NCBI GenBank assembly: GCA_947576095.1
Contig: CANPPW010000010.1
Location: 1 to 48,795, forward strand
Reading direction: 5' to 3'
DNA: 48,795 nt
Source of the DNA: an uncultured Mycoplasmatota bacterium
GTDB taxonomy: Bacteria > Bacillota_I > Bacilli_A > RF39 > UBA660
A program made the position numbers and the translations under genes. Every line of letters begins with the position of its first letter. The stretch's first letter is position 1. Under the pieces are notes generated by a model. The model saw only the letters and a list, made by a program, of their open reading frames with translations, made no database searches and had not been told where the DNA came from. Of the stretch, positions 19,788 through 29,948 are shown in pieces.

Positions 19788-21074
19788 TCACCTAAACCCT
19801 TCTAACAATTTACTCATTTCTTCCTTTTCCTTTTCAGCAAGATGCTCTCTAGTAATTTTTTTATCGAACCACTCTGGTTTTTCTTCTACTTTTAAATTTT
19901 TTTGAACTTTTATTGTTTTCCGAGCCTGGTATTCCTTTTCAGCTAAATTCATCGCAGCTTCCACAGTTTCAATCCCCTCTTTTTTAAACTGAGCTGCTAC
20001 TGCTAGTACAAAATTCTTAGTGAGTTTATTCTCATTGATTCGTAAAACATAATCAATAATTACATTGATCACACCTGGCTTTAAATCTAAATCAACTGCT
20101 AAATATTCTAGTATTGCAAGTTCGGTTTGTGGTGGTCTACTGCCTTTATATTTACTTGCTAAAAATATATAAGGTGATGTACTTTCAAATGTATAAATCA
20201 TTTTAGATCTTTTAGATAAATCTGCATCTTTCTTTTTTAAGTATTCTGGTTGATTTTTATAAATTAGAGAAGGCAACTTACCAGTATTTTCAAATTCATA
20301 AAGATGCCTTGCATTAACACGTAATTTTTTAGAATCAATCATTCTTCTTTCATTTAAAGAATTACGAATCAAAGATACAAGCTCTTCATCGCTTAAATGA
20401 TATACAAAAGCAAGTTTATAAATCAAATCCTTCATATCATTTGTTACACTACGAATACTAAGCATTTCTTCTGGAATAAAACCTAAAATACTTGATAAAT
20501 CAATTTTAGAATTTATCGATAAATTTCCCCTTTTTTTCGTTCGTAAAGAAAGTGTATCATAATCAAGTAAGGTTTTAGGGGCCATATCAAATACATCAGT
20601 AAATAAACATGTAATTTCTTCATATTCCTTTAAATTGATCTTTGGTATTTTAAAATAGTCCATAATTCTTTCAAACTCTTTTTTACCAATATTATTATAT
20701 AATGAAATTGATAAAATAGGATTGATCATAAATTCTGATGGCGTTAAAGGAGAATAAAGTGCATAAACAAAATGATTGATATCCCCTTTTTTACAATACG
20801 TCTTTACAAGACCAATTGCTTCTAATTTTTCTCTCGCTTCAATAATATCATCCAATTTAATACCCATATGTGTAACCAGATGATGGTGCGTCCACTCTAT
20901 ACTACCAATTTCATTTTGATCTAAATATGACCAAAGCGTAAAATATAAAGATACAGACGCAGAACCTATCATAGGTTGATAAAGCATTATGATATGCTTT
21001 CTATCTGATTCACTCAAAATCGTTCTATTAAAAACTGTATATGTATCTGCTGGAAGAACATTCATTTTAAGCAT
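19788..21074 (-). CDS. dnaB: DnaB/DnaD-family replication initiation and membrane attachment protein (Gram-positive DnaB)
   Basis: This matches the Bacillus-type DnaB (not the helicase), which with DnaD and DnaI brings the helicase to the origin. The N-terminal winged-helix part has LYQPMIGSASVSLYFTLW and a HHLVTHMGI segment. The C-terminal DnaB_2/DnaD domain contains LAILEYLAVDLDLKPGVINVIIDYVL, partly quoted here as the recognition region near 320-345, then YQARKTIK. AGGTGGTGAT lies just before the ATG at 21074; an upstream GTG at 21095 is rejected because it precedes the ribosome site. It is directly followed by dnaI. Confidence 0.92.
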   Translation of the reverse strand: MLKMNVLPADTYTVFNRTILSESDRKHIIMLYQPMIGSASVSLYFTLWSYLDQNEIGSIEWTHHHLVTHMGIKLDDIIEAREKLEAIGLVKTYCKKGDINHFVYALYSPLTPSEFMINPILSISLYNNIGKKEFERIMDYFKIPKINLKEYEEITCLFTDVFDMAPKTLLDYDTLSLRTKKRGNLSINSKIDLSSILGFIPEEMLSIRSVTNDMKDLIYKLAFVYHLSDEELVSLIRNSLNERRMIDSKKLRVNARHLYEFENTGKLPSLIYKNQPEYLKKKDADLSKRSKMIYTFESTSPYIFLASKYKGSRPPQTELAILEYLAVDLDLKPGVINVIIDYVLRINENKLTKNFVLAVAAQFKKEGIETVEAAMNLAEKEYQARKTIKVQKNLKVEEKPEWFDKKITREHLAEKEKEEMSKLLEGFR

Positions 21075-21169
21075 ATCATCACCACCTAATAACACTGTTA
21101 TTTTACCATAAAACTCTATATAAAAAAAGAAAAATTTATTTTTAAAATTAAAAAGCCTGTTTGTGGATA

Positions 21170-21198
21170 TTGAATTTCTATATAATTTATTATATAAT
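21170..21198 (+). promoter_or_regulatory. Sigma-A-type promoter for gspE
   Basis: TTGAAT (21170-21175) and TATAAT (21193-21198) have a 17-base spacer and lie 28 bases before the gspE start codon. Confidence 0.7.
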
Positions 21199-21225
21199 AA
21201 TTAAAAATAGACAAGGGGCGATAAA

Positions 21226-22506
21226 ATGCTAAGAAAATTTGAATATAATACAGTACCAATTGTAGAAATTGTAAATGATATTTTATATGATGCAGCAAAA
21301 AGAGGGGCTAGTGATATCCATTTTGATCCACAAGAAAAATATATGAAAATCAGAATACGTATCGATGGAATGCTAACAGATTATGCAGAAGTACCAAATG
21401 ATGTAAAAAAAAATATGGTAACTCGTATTAAAATTATTTCAGGAATGAACATAACAGAATCGAGGCTTCCTCAAGATGGAGCTATCAAAGCCATTATTAA
21501 AGATAGACCTCTAGATTTACGTGTATCAGCCTTACCTACTAATGAAGGAGAAAAAATCGTAATTCGTATTTTGGATTATACAATGAGTTTAAATGGACTT
21601 GAAAGTTTAGATTTTTCAGAAAGCAATTATAAAAAAGTATTAAAAATGATTAATGAACCAAATGGAATTATTTTAGTTACTGGGGCTACAGGAAGTGGTA
21701 AATCTACTACTGTATACTCTATTTTACAAAGACTAAACAGAGAAGAGACTAATATTATTACAGTAGAAGATCCTATCGAAATGGATGTGGATGGGGTCAA
21801 TCAAGTTCAAACCAACAGTGAAATCGGACTTACCTTCGCAAGTGCACTTCGCTCTATTTTAAGACAAGATCCCAATGTGATTATGATTGGAGAAATTCGT
21901 GATAGTGAAACTGCAAAAATTGCTGTCCGAGCTTCTATTACAGGCCATCTAGTTTTATCTACCATCCATACCAATAATTCCCTAAATACAATTGAAAGAC
22001 TTCTTGATATGGATGTAGAGGCATATCTACTTGCAAGTTCACTTACAGGAATTATATCACAAAAACTAGCGAGAAAACTCTGCCCACATTGTAAAAAAGA
22101 ACGCCCTACAAATGAATATGAAAAAACACTTTTTAAAAAAGTGATTCACCAAGACGTAAATACAATTTATTATGCAGATGGATGCGAAGAATGTGGAGAT
22201 GGTTATAAAGGACGTATGGCCATTCACGAAGTATTACTAATTTCACAAGAAATAAAAGACTCCTTAAGTCAAAGACTCCCAAAAGATAAATTAAGAGAAC
22301 AAGTTTATCAATCAGATGTTATGACTATGTTACAAGATGGTTTATATAAAGTCATGAAAGGATATACATCTTTTGAAGAAATTCTAAAAATGATTGAATT
22401 AGATGATGATGAAAATTTAATTGGACAATCTGAATTAAAAGCTTCTATAGAAAATACCAATTTAGTCAATCACTTACATGAAGCAGAAACATTATTTACA
22501 GAATAA
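21226..22506 (+). CDS. Type II secretion/type IV pilus assembly ATPase (GspE/PilB/ComGA-like)
   Basis: A hexameric ATPase that powers pilin polymerisation. The 426-residue chain lacks the N1 domain of long PilB and starts in the N2 domain (GASDIHFDP). Motifs are Walker A GATGSGKST (153-161), the Asp box with EDPIE, Walker B MIGEIRD, and the His box GHLVLSTIHTN. A tetracysteine zinc site is formed by Cys286, 289, 320 and 323. It is intermediate in length between ComGA (about 350) and PilB (about 560). GGGGCG precedes the ATG. The prepilin peptidase and platform genes lie just downstream on the opposite strand, so this is likely the motor of a DNA-uptake pilus. Confidence 0.93.
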   Translation: MLRKFEYNTVPIVEIVNDILYDAAKRGASDIHFDPQEKYMKIRIRIDGMLTDYAEVPNDVKKNMVTRIKIISGMNITESRLPQDGAIKAIIKDRPLDLRVSALPTNEGEKIVIRILDYTMSLNGLESLDFSESNYKKVLKMINEPNGIILVTGATGSGKSTTVYSILQRLNREETNIITVEDPIEMDVDGVNQVQTNSEIGLTFASALRSILRQDPNVIMIGEIRDSETAKIAVRASITGHLVLSTIHTNNSLNTIERLLDMDVEAYLLASSLTGIISQKLARKLCPHCKKERPTNEYEKTLFKKVIHQDVNTIYYADGCEECGDGYKGRMAIHEVLLISQEIKDSLSQRLPKDKLREQVYQSDVMTMLQDGLYKVMKGYTSFEEILKMIELDDDENLIGQSELKASIENTNLVNHLHEAETLFTE

Positions 22507-22507
22507 C

Positions 22508-22533
22508 AAAAAGTACTCAAGTGAGTACTTTTT
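22508..22533. terminator. Bidirectional terminator between gspE and the prepilin peptidase gene
   Basis: A perfect 11-bp stem (22508-22518 and 22523-22533) with a 4-nt loop ends in A/T tracts on both sides. Confidence 0.85.
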
Positions 22534-22538
22534 ACGTT

Positions 22539-23306
22539 TTACATAAATGTAAGCATACGAATAAGTGCATTAAAATCAATATGAAATAAAAGTAAAAGAA
22601 TAGCGGCCACACTTAAAAATGGACCAAATGGAATTACATTTGTTTTTTTTGTGTACAAAATGATAAGAGAAATAGGGAGTCCTATAATAGAAGCTAAAAA
22701 AATTGTAACAATAGACATCCTAAAACCAATTACCAAGCCAATTAAAAACAAAAGTTTAATATCTCCTCCACCCATTGATTCTTCTTTAAATAAAAAATCA
22801 CCAAATCGTTTCACCAAATACATCATAATAAATGCAGAAAGTCCAGATATAATATGCAAAAATACTGTTTTAATATCATAGACAACAAACAATTCAAGCC
22901 CTATTAAAAAGGACGCTACTAGAATTACTTCGTCAGGAATCACATAATACCCTATATCACTAATAATAATAATCATAAGAGCAGATACAAAGGTTAAAGC
23001 CAAAAATAACTCTACTGTAAATCCAAAGGATAAATAACAAAAGGCAAATAAAAGACCTGTAACAAATTCATAAATAAAATAACTCCATGATAAATTTGTT
23101 TTACAAAATCTACACTTCCCTTTCTGTAGTAAAAATGAAACAAGTGGGATTAATTCATAAAACTTTAATGTATGCCCACAATTTGTACAGTGTGATGCTG
23201 GAAAAATAATAGATTCTGAAGCAGGAAGTCTACTACCTACCACACTATAAAAGGAGCCAAAAATGGTTCCAAAAATGAAAAATATAATTGTATAATATAA
23301 CTCCAT
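22539..23306 (-). CDS. Prepilin peptidase (A24 family, ComC/PilD-like)
   Basis: An integral membrane aspartyl protease that cleaves the prepilin leader and N-methylates the new N-terminus. The N-terminal DiS_P_DiS region has two Cys pairs (Cys40/43 and Cys65/68). The catalytic aspartates are Asp117 (SDIGYYVIPD) and Asp182 (MGGGDIKLL). About seven helices are present and the 255-residue length is typical. AAGGAG precedes the ATG. It follows the platform gene by 10 bases, forming a gspF-pilD unit. Confidence 0.93.
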   Translation of the reverse strand: MELYYTIIFFIFGTIFGSFYSVVGSRLPASESIIFPASHCTNCGHTLKFYELIPLVSFLLQKGKCRFCKTNLSWSYFIYEFVTGLLFAFCYLSFGFTVELFLALTFVSALMIIIISDIGYYVIPDEVILVASFLIGLELFVVYDIKTVFLHIISGLSAFIMMYLVKRFGDFLFKEESMGGGDIKLLFLIGLVIGFRMSIVTIFLASIIGLPISLIILYTKKTNVIPFGPFLSVAAILLLLFHIDFNALIRMLTFM

Positions 23307-23316
23307 AACGACTCCT

Positions 23317-25332
23317 TTATTCTATTAAATCATACATACCAAACATTGGTATAATAATAGCTAAAATGATGATACCTACTATAACTGTTAGAAAAATAAT
23401 TAAAATAGGTTCAATAAATGTCTTAATTCTTGTCACTTGTTGTGCATGCTGTTCCTGGTAATAAGAAGAAACTTTTGCCATCATATCAGGCAATTGTCCT
23501 GTTTTTTCTCCAGTAACCAACATTTCATAAGCGGGAATAGGAAAAGCCCAATGTTGTTCAAAAGATTTTGATATTTTCTCACCATGAGCGATGTTATCAA
23601 TTGTTTGCATAATCAAAAACTTATAAATCTCATTATTTGTAATCTTTGTCAAAATTTCCATAGAATCAGTAATAAATACATTATGTTTTAATAAAGAGGC
23701 AAATGTTTTTGTAAACATAGTTACTTCATTATAAATCACAACATTCCCCAAAACAGGTATATGCATAAATAACCATTGAACTCCTTTTCTGAAAGATGCA
23801 ATTTTTCTATATAACATAATAAAAATTCCAATCAAAATCACAATTCCCAAAAGAAGCCATATTAAATAGTTTTTTAAAAAATTACTTACTCCTAAAATAA
23901 ATAATGTAAATGCTGGGATTTTACTTGCATCCATGCTTTCATAAATTTCAACAAATTGTGGAATTACCCAAATTAAAATAAATGTAATAACCGCAATCGC
24001 AAAAACCAAAACCATTGTAGGATACATCAGTGCTGTAATCATTTGTTTCCTTGTTCGCTCTGTTTCTGTATAATAATCTGACATATCATCTAGTGCCTCT
24101 GGCAATTCACCTGTCATTTCAGCCGTCTTAACCATATTAATAAGCAATTGTGGAAAAGCATTTCCTTGCTTTTGCAAGGCATCACTAAAGGCAACCCCCA
24201 TTGTTAAATCGTACATAACCGCACTAAATATTTTCTTATAACTTGCCTTTTTCTGTTGTCTTGTTAATATTTTAAGAGCTTCTGCAAGCGTAATTCCTGC
24301 TTTAAGATAAGTTGATAATTGGGTAATAAAGAATATCAAATGTTTTTTACGTATCTTCGTTTTATTAGTGGATCTTTGTCCATGAAGAAAAGTAATCCAT
24401 GGAGAAGTTTTAATACTATAAATCTCATATCCTTCACTTGCCAAAAATGAATGTACCTCTACCTTAGAGAAAGCTTCAAAATAGTCTTTAATAACTTTCC
24501 CTTCAGGATTCTTAGCAACATATTCATATAATTGTTTCTTTTCACTCTTAACAGCATCTTCCCCTGCAAAATCAATAACCATAGCTTTTAGTTCCTTTGT
24601 CTTTTTCTTTTTTGCTGATTTTTGTAGTTGTTTAGCATCCCGAATTGACTTTGCAAATAATGCTCTTTGCTCTTCTAAAGCTTCTCTTTCCTTCGCACGA
24701 ACTTCTCTCTCTTGTTTTTTTCTTCTTTTTACAATTTTAGCGTATTCATCATTTCTCTTTTTATTAAAATGATACCATTTGCGTTTCAACTTTATCTGAT
24801 TCAAAACACTATGAAAAATAGCATAAACTGCAAGTATTGATACTCCCATATAAGAAACAATCGTATAGATAAATTTTCCTATTAAATAAATAATCACATA
24901 AATTCCCTTTATAAAATATTTTAAATATTTCCAAAAGAAAATAAATGTCAAAATTATACCATCTTTGGTATAGATATATAATTGATAAATCCATTTTAAC
25001 AAGGTAATAAGTAAAAATTTAAAACACTCTATCATATAAATAAAGCATGTGAATAGGACTCCAAATCCTTTAAATATATATTTTATTACAAACTGGATAA
25101 AACCTTCTAAGGCTTGTATAAAATATACCAATAAAACAGATAAACCCTTAATACCACTATATAAACAAACTCCTACTATTTTGACAAACATTGTAATATA
25201 TTTGTAAAATATTTTAGATACATAACACAACCCTAAATAAAAATATTTCAAAATATAGAAAGGTAATGTCAGTATAAAAAAAACAGTTTTATATACAGCT
25301 ATAAAGGGCATAAAATACCAAGGACTTTTCAT
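23317..25332 (-). CDS. Type II secretion/type IV pilus platform protein (GspF/PilC) with a large N-terminal membrane extension
   Basis: The C-terminal 400 residues are a standard GspF protein. A small N-terminal strand domain (YEYVAKNPEGKVIKDYFEA) is followed by two T2SSF domains: FITQLSTYLKAGITLAEALK with MVKTAEMTGELPEALDDM, and TFASLLKHNVFITDSMEIL with MLVTGEKTGQLPDMM. Each ends in membrane helices. Before this lie about 190 residues of aromatic-rich hydrophobic segments, each broken by a Lys or Tyr roughly every 20 residues. A very basic/acidic coiled-coil-like region follows (about 195-255). ComGB and PilC proteins are about 350-410 aa, so the extension is extra. The open frame extends to a GTG at 25341, but GGAAGG favours the ATG at 25332. 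Confidence 0.9.
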   Translation of the reverse strand: MKSPWYFMPFIAVYKTVFFILTLPFYILKYFYLGLCYVSKIFYKYITMFVKIVGVCLYSGIKGLSVLLVYFIQALEGFIQFVIKYIFKGFGVLFTCFIYMIECFKFLLITLLKWIYQLYIYTKDGIILTFIFFWKYLKYFIKGIYVIIYLIGKFIYTIVSYMGVSILAVYAIFHSVLNQIKLKRKWYHFNKKRNDEYAKIVKRRKKQEREVRAKEREALEEQRALFAKSIRDAKQLQKSAKKKKTKELKAMVIDFAGEDAVKSEKKQLYEYVAKNPEGKVIKDYFEAFSKVEVHSFLASEGYEIYSIKTSPWITFLHGQRSTNKTKIRKKHLIFFITQLSTYLKAGITLAEALKILTRQQKKASYKKIFSAVMYDLTMGVAFSDALQKQGNAFPQLLINMVKTAEMTGELPEALDDMSDYYTETERTRKQMITALMYPTMVLVFAIAVITFILIWVIPQFVEIYESMDASKIPAFTLFILGVSNFLKNYLIWLLLGIVILIGIFIMLYRKIASFRKGVQWLFMHIPVLGNVVIYNEVTMFTKTFASLLKHNVFITDSMEILTKITNNEIYKFLIMQTIDNIAHGEKISKSFEQHWAFPIPAYEMLVTGEKTGQLPDMMAKVSSYYQEQHAQQVTRIKTFIEPILIIFLTVIVGIIILAIIIPMFGMYDLIE

Positions 25333-25421
25333 AACCAGCACCTTCCAATTTCCTCTACTCTTTTATCTTGTAATATTATATCATAAAAGAAAAAAATTTT
25401 AAACTTTTTTTTGACAAAACA

Positions 25422-25434
25422 TACAATATATTAG
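25422..25434 (+). promoter_or_regulatory. 13-base element upstream of the yqfQ-like gene
   Basis: Identical copy of the element at 35260-35272. It is preceded by CA, giving CATACAATA, a full match to the CATAnnnTA -10 pattern. The TTGACA at 25411-25416 is too close to act as its -35 box. Confidence 0.4.
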
Positions 25435-25448
25435 AAAGGAGTACAACT

Positions 25449-25811
25449 ATGAACTATTATAATCCATATTTTTATAATGTTCCAAATATGGCAAACGCAA
25501 GCACTCCTGGATTGTTTCGATCATTACTTGGAGGCAGTAGAGCCATCAATTGGAGTTCCCTTCTATCAAATGCACAAAAAACAATTGGTATTATCAATCA
25601 AACCATTCCTATGGTAAAGCAAGTCACTCCAGCAATTCATAATGCAAAAACAATGTTTAAAGTAATGAATGAATTTAAAAAACAAGATCCTGTTTCTTCT
25701 GTGAAGAATACACCTACCAATCAATCGTTACAGAAGAAGGAAGAAAATAAAACAGATTCTATAGAAAAAACATCTACAACAAGTTCTGGTGGACCACAAT
25801 TTTTTATTTAA
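25449..25811 (+). CDS. YqfQ/VrrA-like protein
   Basis: The 120-residue protein starts with a Tyr/Asn-rich stretch (MNYYNPYFYN), then GLFRSLLGG, a Trp-containing amphipathic helix (WSSLLSNAQKTIGIINQTIPMVKQ) and a low-complexity polar tail. This organisation matches the YqfQ-like family (VrrA). The location beside trmK, rpoD and dnaG, where B. subtilis also keeps yqfQ, supports it. Function is unknown. AAAGGAG precedes the ATG. It shares a 13-base upstream element with the yjcZ-like gene. Confidence 0.7.
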   Translation: MNYYNPYFYNVPNMANASTPGLFRSLLGGSRAINWSSLLSNAQKTIGIINQTIPMVKQVTPAIHNAKTMFKVMNEFKKQDPVSSVKNTPTNQSLQKKEENKTDSIEKTSTTSSGGPQFFI

Positions 25812-25822
25812 AAGGAGACCAT

Positions 25823-26446
25823 TTATTTGGTTTCTTTTTTTATTTTTTCTAATTGTTTTAACAAAGTTGTTTTTCTTCCTCTTTTTTGCACAATTTTTCT
25901 TTCACGCTGATATAAATATTCCATATATTCTAAATTTTGTAAAAAAAAGGGACCTAGTATATATTGCAAATCACTATATGTAGCACTTCCCATCTCAAAC
26001 CGAATGATAACATACCATTTTTTATCAAAAATAGCTTTTTCTTCCGCAATAAAATATCCTTTTTTTACTATTTCTCTTCTTAACAAATCTACATTTGTTT
26101 GAGTCCCAATAATAAGTGGATTTCCATTTAATTTTACACGGTTTAAAATATTTAAAATGGTATGACTTCCCATGCCTGAGAAAACAATCGCTTCATCTCT
26201 AACAGAAACACTATCTAATCCATCACTAACCTCGAACATAACACGATTAGAAGATTTATAAAAATGTGCGTTCTTTTTAGCAGATGCAATAGATATATGG
26301 CTCACATCCACCCCTAAAACGCGGATATCATCTCTCATATCTGTTAGATAAATATCTAAAAGACCATGATCACACCCTACATCAATTACATTTTTATGTT
26401 CTGGTATCATATGGGCAATTGTTTTTAAACGTTTTGATAATTTCAT
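25823..26446 (-). CDS. trmK: tRNA (adenine(22)-N1)-methyltransferase TrmK
   Basis: A Rossmann-fold SAM methyltransferase of the TrmK/YqfN family (207 aa) that makes m1A22 in tRNA. Seen are the starting helix KRLKTIAHMIPE, motif I VIDVGCDHGLLDIYL, the acidic motif II GVDVS, and the family motif FSGMGSHTI followed by LIIGTQTN. Its stop is 11 bases from the end of the yqfQ-like gene on the other strand. The start codon overlaps the rpoD stop by one base (TAATG), so translation is coupled to rpoD. The rpoD-trmK order is conserved in Bacilli. Confidence 0.93.
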   Translation of the reverse strand: MKLSKRLKTIAHMIPEHKNVIDVGCDHGLLDIYLTDMRDDIRVLGVDVSHISIASAKKNAHFYKSSNRVMFEVSDGLDSVSVRDEAIVFSGMGSHTILNILNRVKLNGNPLIIGTQTNVDLLRREIVKKGYFIAEEKAIFDKKWYVIIRFEMGSATYSDLQYILGPFFLQNLEYMEYLYQRERKIVQKRGRKTTLLKQLEKIKKETK

Positions 26447-27522
26447 TAATTATCCAAATAATCTTTTAGTTTTCGTGAACGAGATGGATGACGTAATTTC
26501 CGAAGTGCTTTTGCTTCAATTTGTCTGATTCGTTCCCTAGTAACACCAAACATTTGCCCCACTTCTTCTAAGGTCCTTGACTTACCATCTTCTAGTCCAA
26601 AGCGAAGTTTAATAACCTTTTCTTCTCTTTCTGTTAATGTTAACAATACATCTGATATTTCATCTTTTAATATTTCATTTGTCGCATATTCTTCAGGACT
26701 CATATTTCTTTCATCTTTAATAAAATCCCCTAAATGAGAATCATCTTCTTCCCCAATTGGTGTCTCTAAACTCACTGGTTCTTGCGAAATTTTATAAATT
26801 TCCCTAATTTTTTCTACTGAAATATTCATTTTTTCAGAAAGTTCTTCTTCAGATGGTTCACGATTTAATTCCAGAGTAAGTTGTCTTTGTACACGAGCCA
26901 ATTTATTAATTGTTTCTACCATATGCACAGGAACACGTATAGTTCTTGCTTGATCAGCAATTGCTCTCGTAATAGCCTGACGAATCCACCATGTTGCATA
27001 AGTACTAAATTTATACCCCTTTGTAACATCAAACTTTTCTACCGCTTTCATAAGTCCAATATTCCCTTCCTGAATTAAATCAAGAAAAAGCATTCCTCTT
27101 CCAACATATCTTTTGGCAATACTAACAACGAGACGCAAATTGGCTTCTGCTAATGTTGCTTTAGCAGTTTCATCTCCTTCAATAATACGGTCTGCAAGCG
27201 TTAATTCCTCTTCCATTGTTAAAAGTTTGATTTGGCCAATCTCTTTTAAATACATCCTAACAGGATCATTAATGGTTAAATCTTTTGTAAGTGTGGTATC
27301 ATCCAGCAATATTTTTTCTGGATTTTCATCTGTATCATCATCAGAGACCACAGCAATGTTATTCTCACTTAGTACATTATATAAATCATCAAGAGCCTCT
27401 GCATCTAAATCAAGACCTTTTAAATGAGACGCTAATGTTTCATACGTAATAAAGCCCTTTTCTTTTCCTATTTTAACAAGTTCTTGTTTTCTTTCCTCAA
27501 ATGATTTGATTTCTTTTATCAT
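26446..27522 (-). CDS. rpoD: Primary sigma factor RpoD (sigma-A)
   Basis: The 358-residue housekeeping sigma factor. Region 1.1 (1-60) is followed by region 1.2 ([16 protein letters not shown]). Region 2 has [31 protein letters not shown], and the -10-reading [17 protein letters not shown]. Region 3 follows, and region 4.2 reads [24 protein letters not shown] precedes the ATG, and the start overlaps the dnaG frame by 26 bases, giving a dnaG-rpoD-trmK unit. Several window promoters (TTGaca-17-TATAAT) match what this factor reads. Confidence 0.98.
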   Translation of the reverse strand: MIKEIKSFEERKQELVKIGKEKGFITYETLASHLKGLDLDAEALDDLYNVLSENNIAVVSDDDTDENPEKILLDDTTLTKDLTINDPVRMYLKEIGQIKLLTMEEELTLADRIIEGDETAKATLAEANLRLVVSIAKRYVGRGMLFLDLIQEGNIGLMKAVEKFDVTKGYKFSTYATWWIRQAITRAIADQARTIRVPVHMVETINKLARVQRQLTLELNREPSEEELSEKMNISVEKIREIYKISQEPVSLETPIGEEDDSHLGDFIKDERNMSPEEYATNEILKDEISDVLLTLTEREEKVIKLRFGLEDGKSRTLEEVGQMFGVTRERIRQIEAKALRKLRHPSRSRKLKDYLDN

Positions 27523-29269
27523 ATTTACTCTCCTTTTGTTTTAATAGAACAATTTGTCTTGCAATTTCTGCTTTTTTAGATGGCAAACTTTCTTCTTTTA
27601 CTTTTTTCTTTAATCGCATCACCTCATGATGGATATTATACTGTTCAATTATCATAAAATAATCATCAATTTCTTGCATCTTATAGCTGTCCTTTAAATC
27701 TAGGGTTAACAACTGCTGAAATGTTTCTTTTAATTCTGGTTGTAATTCTACTCTGCTTGCAAAATCAGCAATAACTATATCTCCATTTTCTTTATAAAAA
27801 TGTACAATCTCTAATGCTAAAGATCTATATACATCTGTTGGGAAAAATGGAGAATCTTTTATATATTGTTTAATGACTTGCTTATCCAAAAGCATATAGT
27901 ATAACAAATTTTGCTGTGCGATTTCATAATTCTTTTTCTTCTCTATAGAAATATTAGATTTAGATACCTGCACAGGTTTTTCAATTTGTCCTATTTTTTT
28001 TAAAAGCTCAGTCTTTAAAAAATCAAACTCTAAATGTGTTTCTTCACATACCTTATGCAGTGTAACTTCCCTTAAAATATCATCGTCAATTTTAGCAAGC
28101 TCCTCTATAATTGTTTTTGCATAACTCGCCATATCTTCTGGACTACTTAAATTTTTATTATTTTTAAAATATCTTAGTTTAAAATCCATTATATTCATTG
28201 GATGATCCAGTTTTTCTTGAAATACTTCTTTTCCGTTTTTTAATATATACTCATCAGGATCTAACCCATCTTCAAGCCGAATCACCTTAGGGGTAACACC
28301 AATTTTTAGTAAAGTTTCTCCACAAGATAAGGTAGCCTTAGCGCCTGCTTCATCTCCATCAAAACATAAAATAATCTCATTCGCCATTCTTTTAATAAAA
28401 TGGGCTTGTCTACTTGTTACTGCTGTTCCCATAGTTGCAATAACGTTTTCTATACCAATAGAATAAGCACGTATTACATCCATAAAACCTTCCATAATAA
28501 TGATAGAACCTAATTTTCGAGCAGATTGTTTTGCACGATGATAATTATATAGCAATTCCCCCTTTTTAAAAATTTCTGTTTCTCTTGTATTAATATACTT
28601 AGACGGATCATCCCCCTCGTATATTCTACCACTAAAACCAACCACTTCCCCACTCATATTCCAAAGTGGAAACATAATTCTATTATAATAGAGATCCTTA
28701 TACAAAACTTCTTTTTTTACAAGAAGGCCACTGTTATCTAAATTTTTTTTAGAAAAATGTTTTTTCTCTAATAATTTAGATAATATTGTATTATTCTTTA
28801 AAGCTAGACCAATTCCAAATTCTTTAATAATGGATACATCTAATTTTCGCATCTTTAAATATTCTCTTGCTTCTCTTCCTTCTTTGGTACTAATATTATT
28901 TTGATAAAAACGACAAGCTAAATCATATATTTGATATAACTCTTCATTTCGAGACTTTGTAGAGATAGGTATAGCTATATCTAATGAAACGCCACATTTA
29001 TCTGCTAGTATTTTGACAGCTTTTACAAATGGAATATTTTCATATTCAGATACAAATTTAAATACATTACCAGCCGCTCCGCAAGAAAAGCACTTATACA
29101 TCTGTTTTTCACTACTTACACTCATACTTGGATGATTGTCATCATGAAATGGACAAACACCAAAATAATTTTTACCTCTTGGTACAAGTGGTAAATAAGA
29201 AGATATAATATCTACAATATCTGTTCTTTTGCGAATTTCTTGAATAACATCTTCATGAATCTTCTCCAT
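27497..29269 (-). CDS. dnaG: DNA primase DnaG
   Basis: Makes RNA primers at the replication fork. An N-terminal CHC2 zinc finger ([11 protein letters not shown], then CFSCGAAG) is followed by the RNA-polymerase core. The TOPRIM motifs are [13 protein letters not shown] and [12 protein letters not shown] with DGLDPDEYI. The C-terminal helicase-interaction region is divergent. The frame extends upstream to 29302; the ATG at 29269 has AGGAG about ten bases before it and begins at the family-typical [20 protein letters not shown], while the intermediate ATG at 29278 is one base from that site. Overlaps rpoD by 26 bases. Confidence 0.97.
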   Translation of the reverse strand: MEKIHEDVIQEIRKRTDIVDIISSYLPLVPRGKNYFGVCPFHDDNHPSMSVSSEKQMYKCFSCGAAGNVFKFVSEYENIPFVKAVKILADKCGVSLDIAIPISTKSRNEELYQIYDLACRFYQNNISTKEGREAREYLKMRKLDVSIIKEFGIGLALKNNTILSKLLEKKHFSKKNLDNSGLLVKKEVLYKDLYYNRIMFPLWNMSGEVVGFSGRIYEGDDPSKYINTRETEIFKKGELLYNYHRAKQSARKLGSIIIMEGFMDVIRAYSIGIENVIATMGTAVTSRQAHFIKRMANEIILCFDGDEAGAKATLSCGETLLKIGVTPKVIRLEDGLDPDEYILKNGKEVFQEKLDHPMNIMDFKLRYFKNNKNLSSPEDMASYAKTIIEELAKIDDDILREVTLHKVCEETHLEFDFLKTELLKKIGQIEKPVQVSKSNISIEKKKNYEIAQQNLLYYMLLDKQVIKQYIKDSPFFPTDVYRSLALEIVHFYKENGDIVIADFASRVELQPELKETFQQLLTLDLKDSYKMQEIDDYFMIIEQYNIHHEVMRLKKKVKEESLPSKKAEIARQIVLLKQKESKYDKRNQII

Positions 29270-29420
29270 AAATACCATACTCCTACTAATAATATACGAC
29301 AAATCTTTTCCATTTCCTTTTTTTGCAACATTTTTTCACAAATATCATTTATTTTATCATAAAATCGTATAAATTTTGCATTTTTTTATATCTTAATATT
29401 AGGAGGAATATTAGTTAATT

Positions 29421-29948
29421 ATGGAAAAAAAACAAATTTATATTAACACATTTATCACATTTGCCTTATGTTTTCTAACCCATTTCTTATATGATCTCTT
29501 TCCCAATGCTTTAACAGCTCTTCTCTTTCCTGTAAATGAAAGTATTTGGGAACATATGAAAATGTTATATTCAACCATCATTTTATATGGAATCATCATG
29601 TATTTTATAAAAGGTCATAAAATACCTATTTTTTTATTTTCACTATTTATAAAAGCGTTTATTGCCATTCCTATTTATTTACTCATATATTTGCCAATTT
29701 ATTATAGTATTGGAGAAAATATGTTTATCTCTATTTTCTTACTTTTAATTGTTCTTTACATTGTTTATTATATAGGATGGAAAATAGAAAATATGAATCC
29801 AATAAAATATGGTACAATTATTGGGATTATTGGCATCATATTAGGATGGATTTTAATGGGATATTTAACATACTATCCACCCAAAACTCATTTATTTTTA
29901 GATACCAAAAATGAAAAATATGGGATCAGGGAATATATTATACATTAG
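29421..29948 (+). CDS. DUF6512-like membrane protein
   Basis: The 175-residue protein has five membrane helices (about 9-24, 50-62, 67-92, 97-118, 131-150). The motif FPVNESIWEHMKMLY after helix 1 is the hallmark of the DUF6512 family. Function is unknown. AGGAGG lies about 14 bases before the ATG, an unusually long spacing. It is a single plus-strand gene divergent from dnaG, with its own terminator. Confidence 0.75.
   Translation: MEKKQIYINTFITFALCFLTHFLYDLFPNALTALLFPVNESIWEHMKMLYSTIILYGIIMYFIKGHKIPIFLFSLFIKAFIAIPIYLLIYLPIYYSIGENMFISIFLLLIVLYIVYYIGWKIENMNPIKYGTIIGIIGIILGWILMGYLTYYPPKTHLFLDTKNEKYGIREYIIH

Noticed and set aside
19788-21074. Calling the DnaB-family gene the replicative helicase
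   Set aside because: It lacks Walker A and helicase motifs and pairs with DnaI; it is the Gram-positive initiation protein DnaB.
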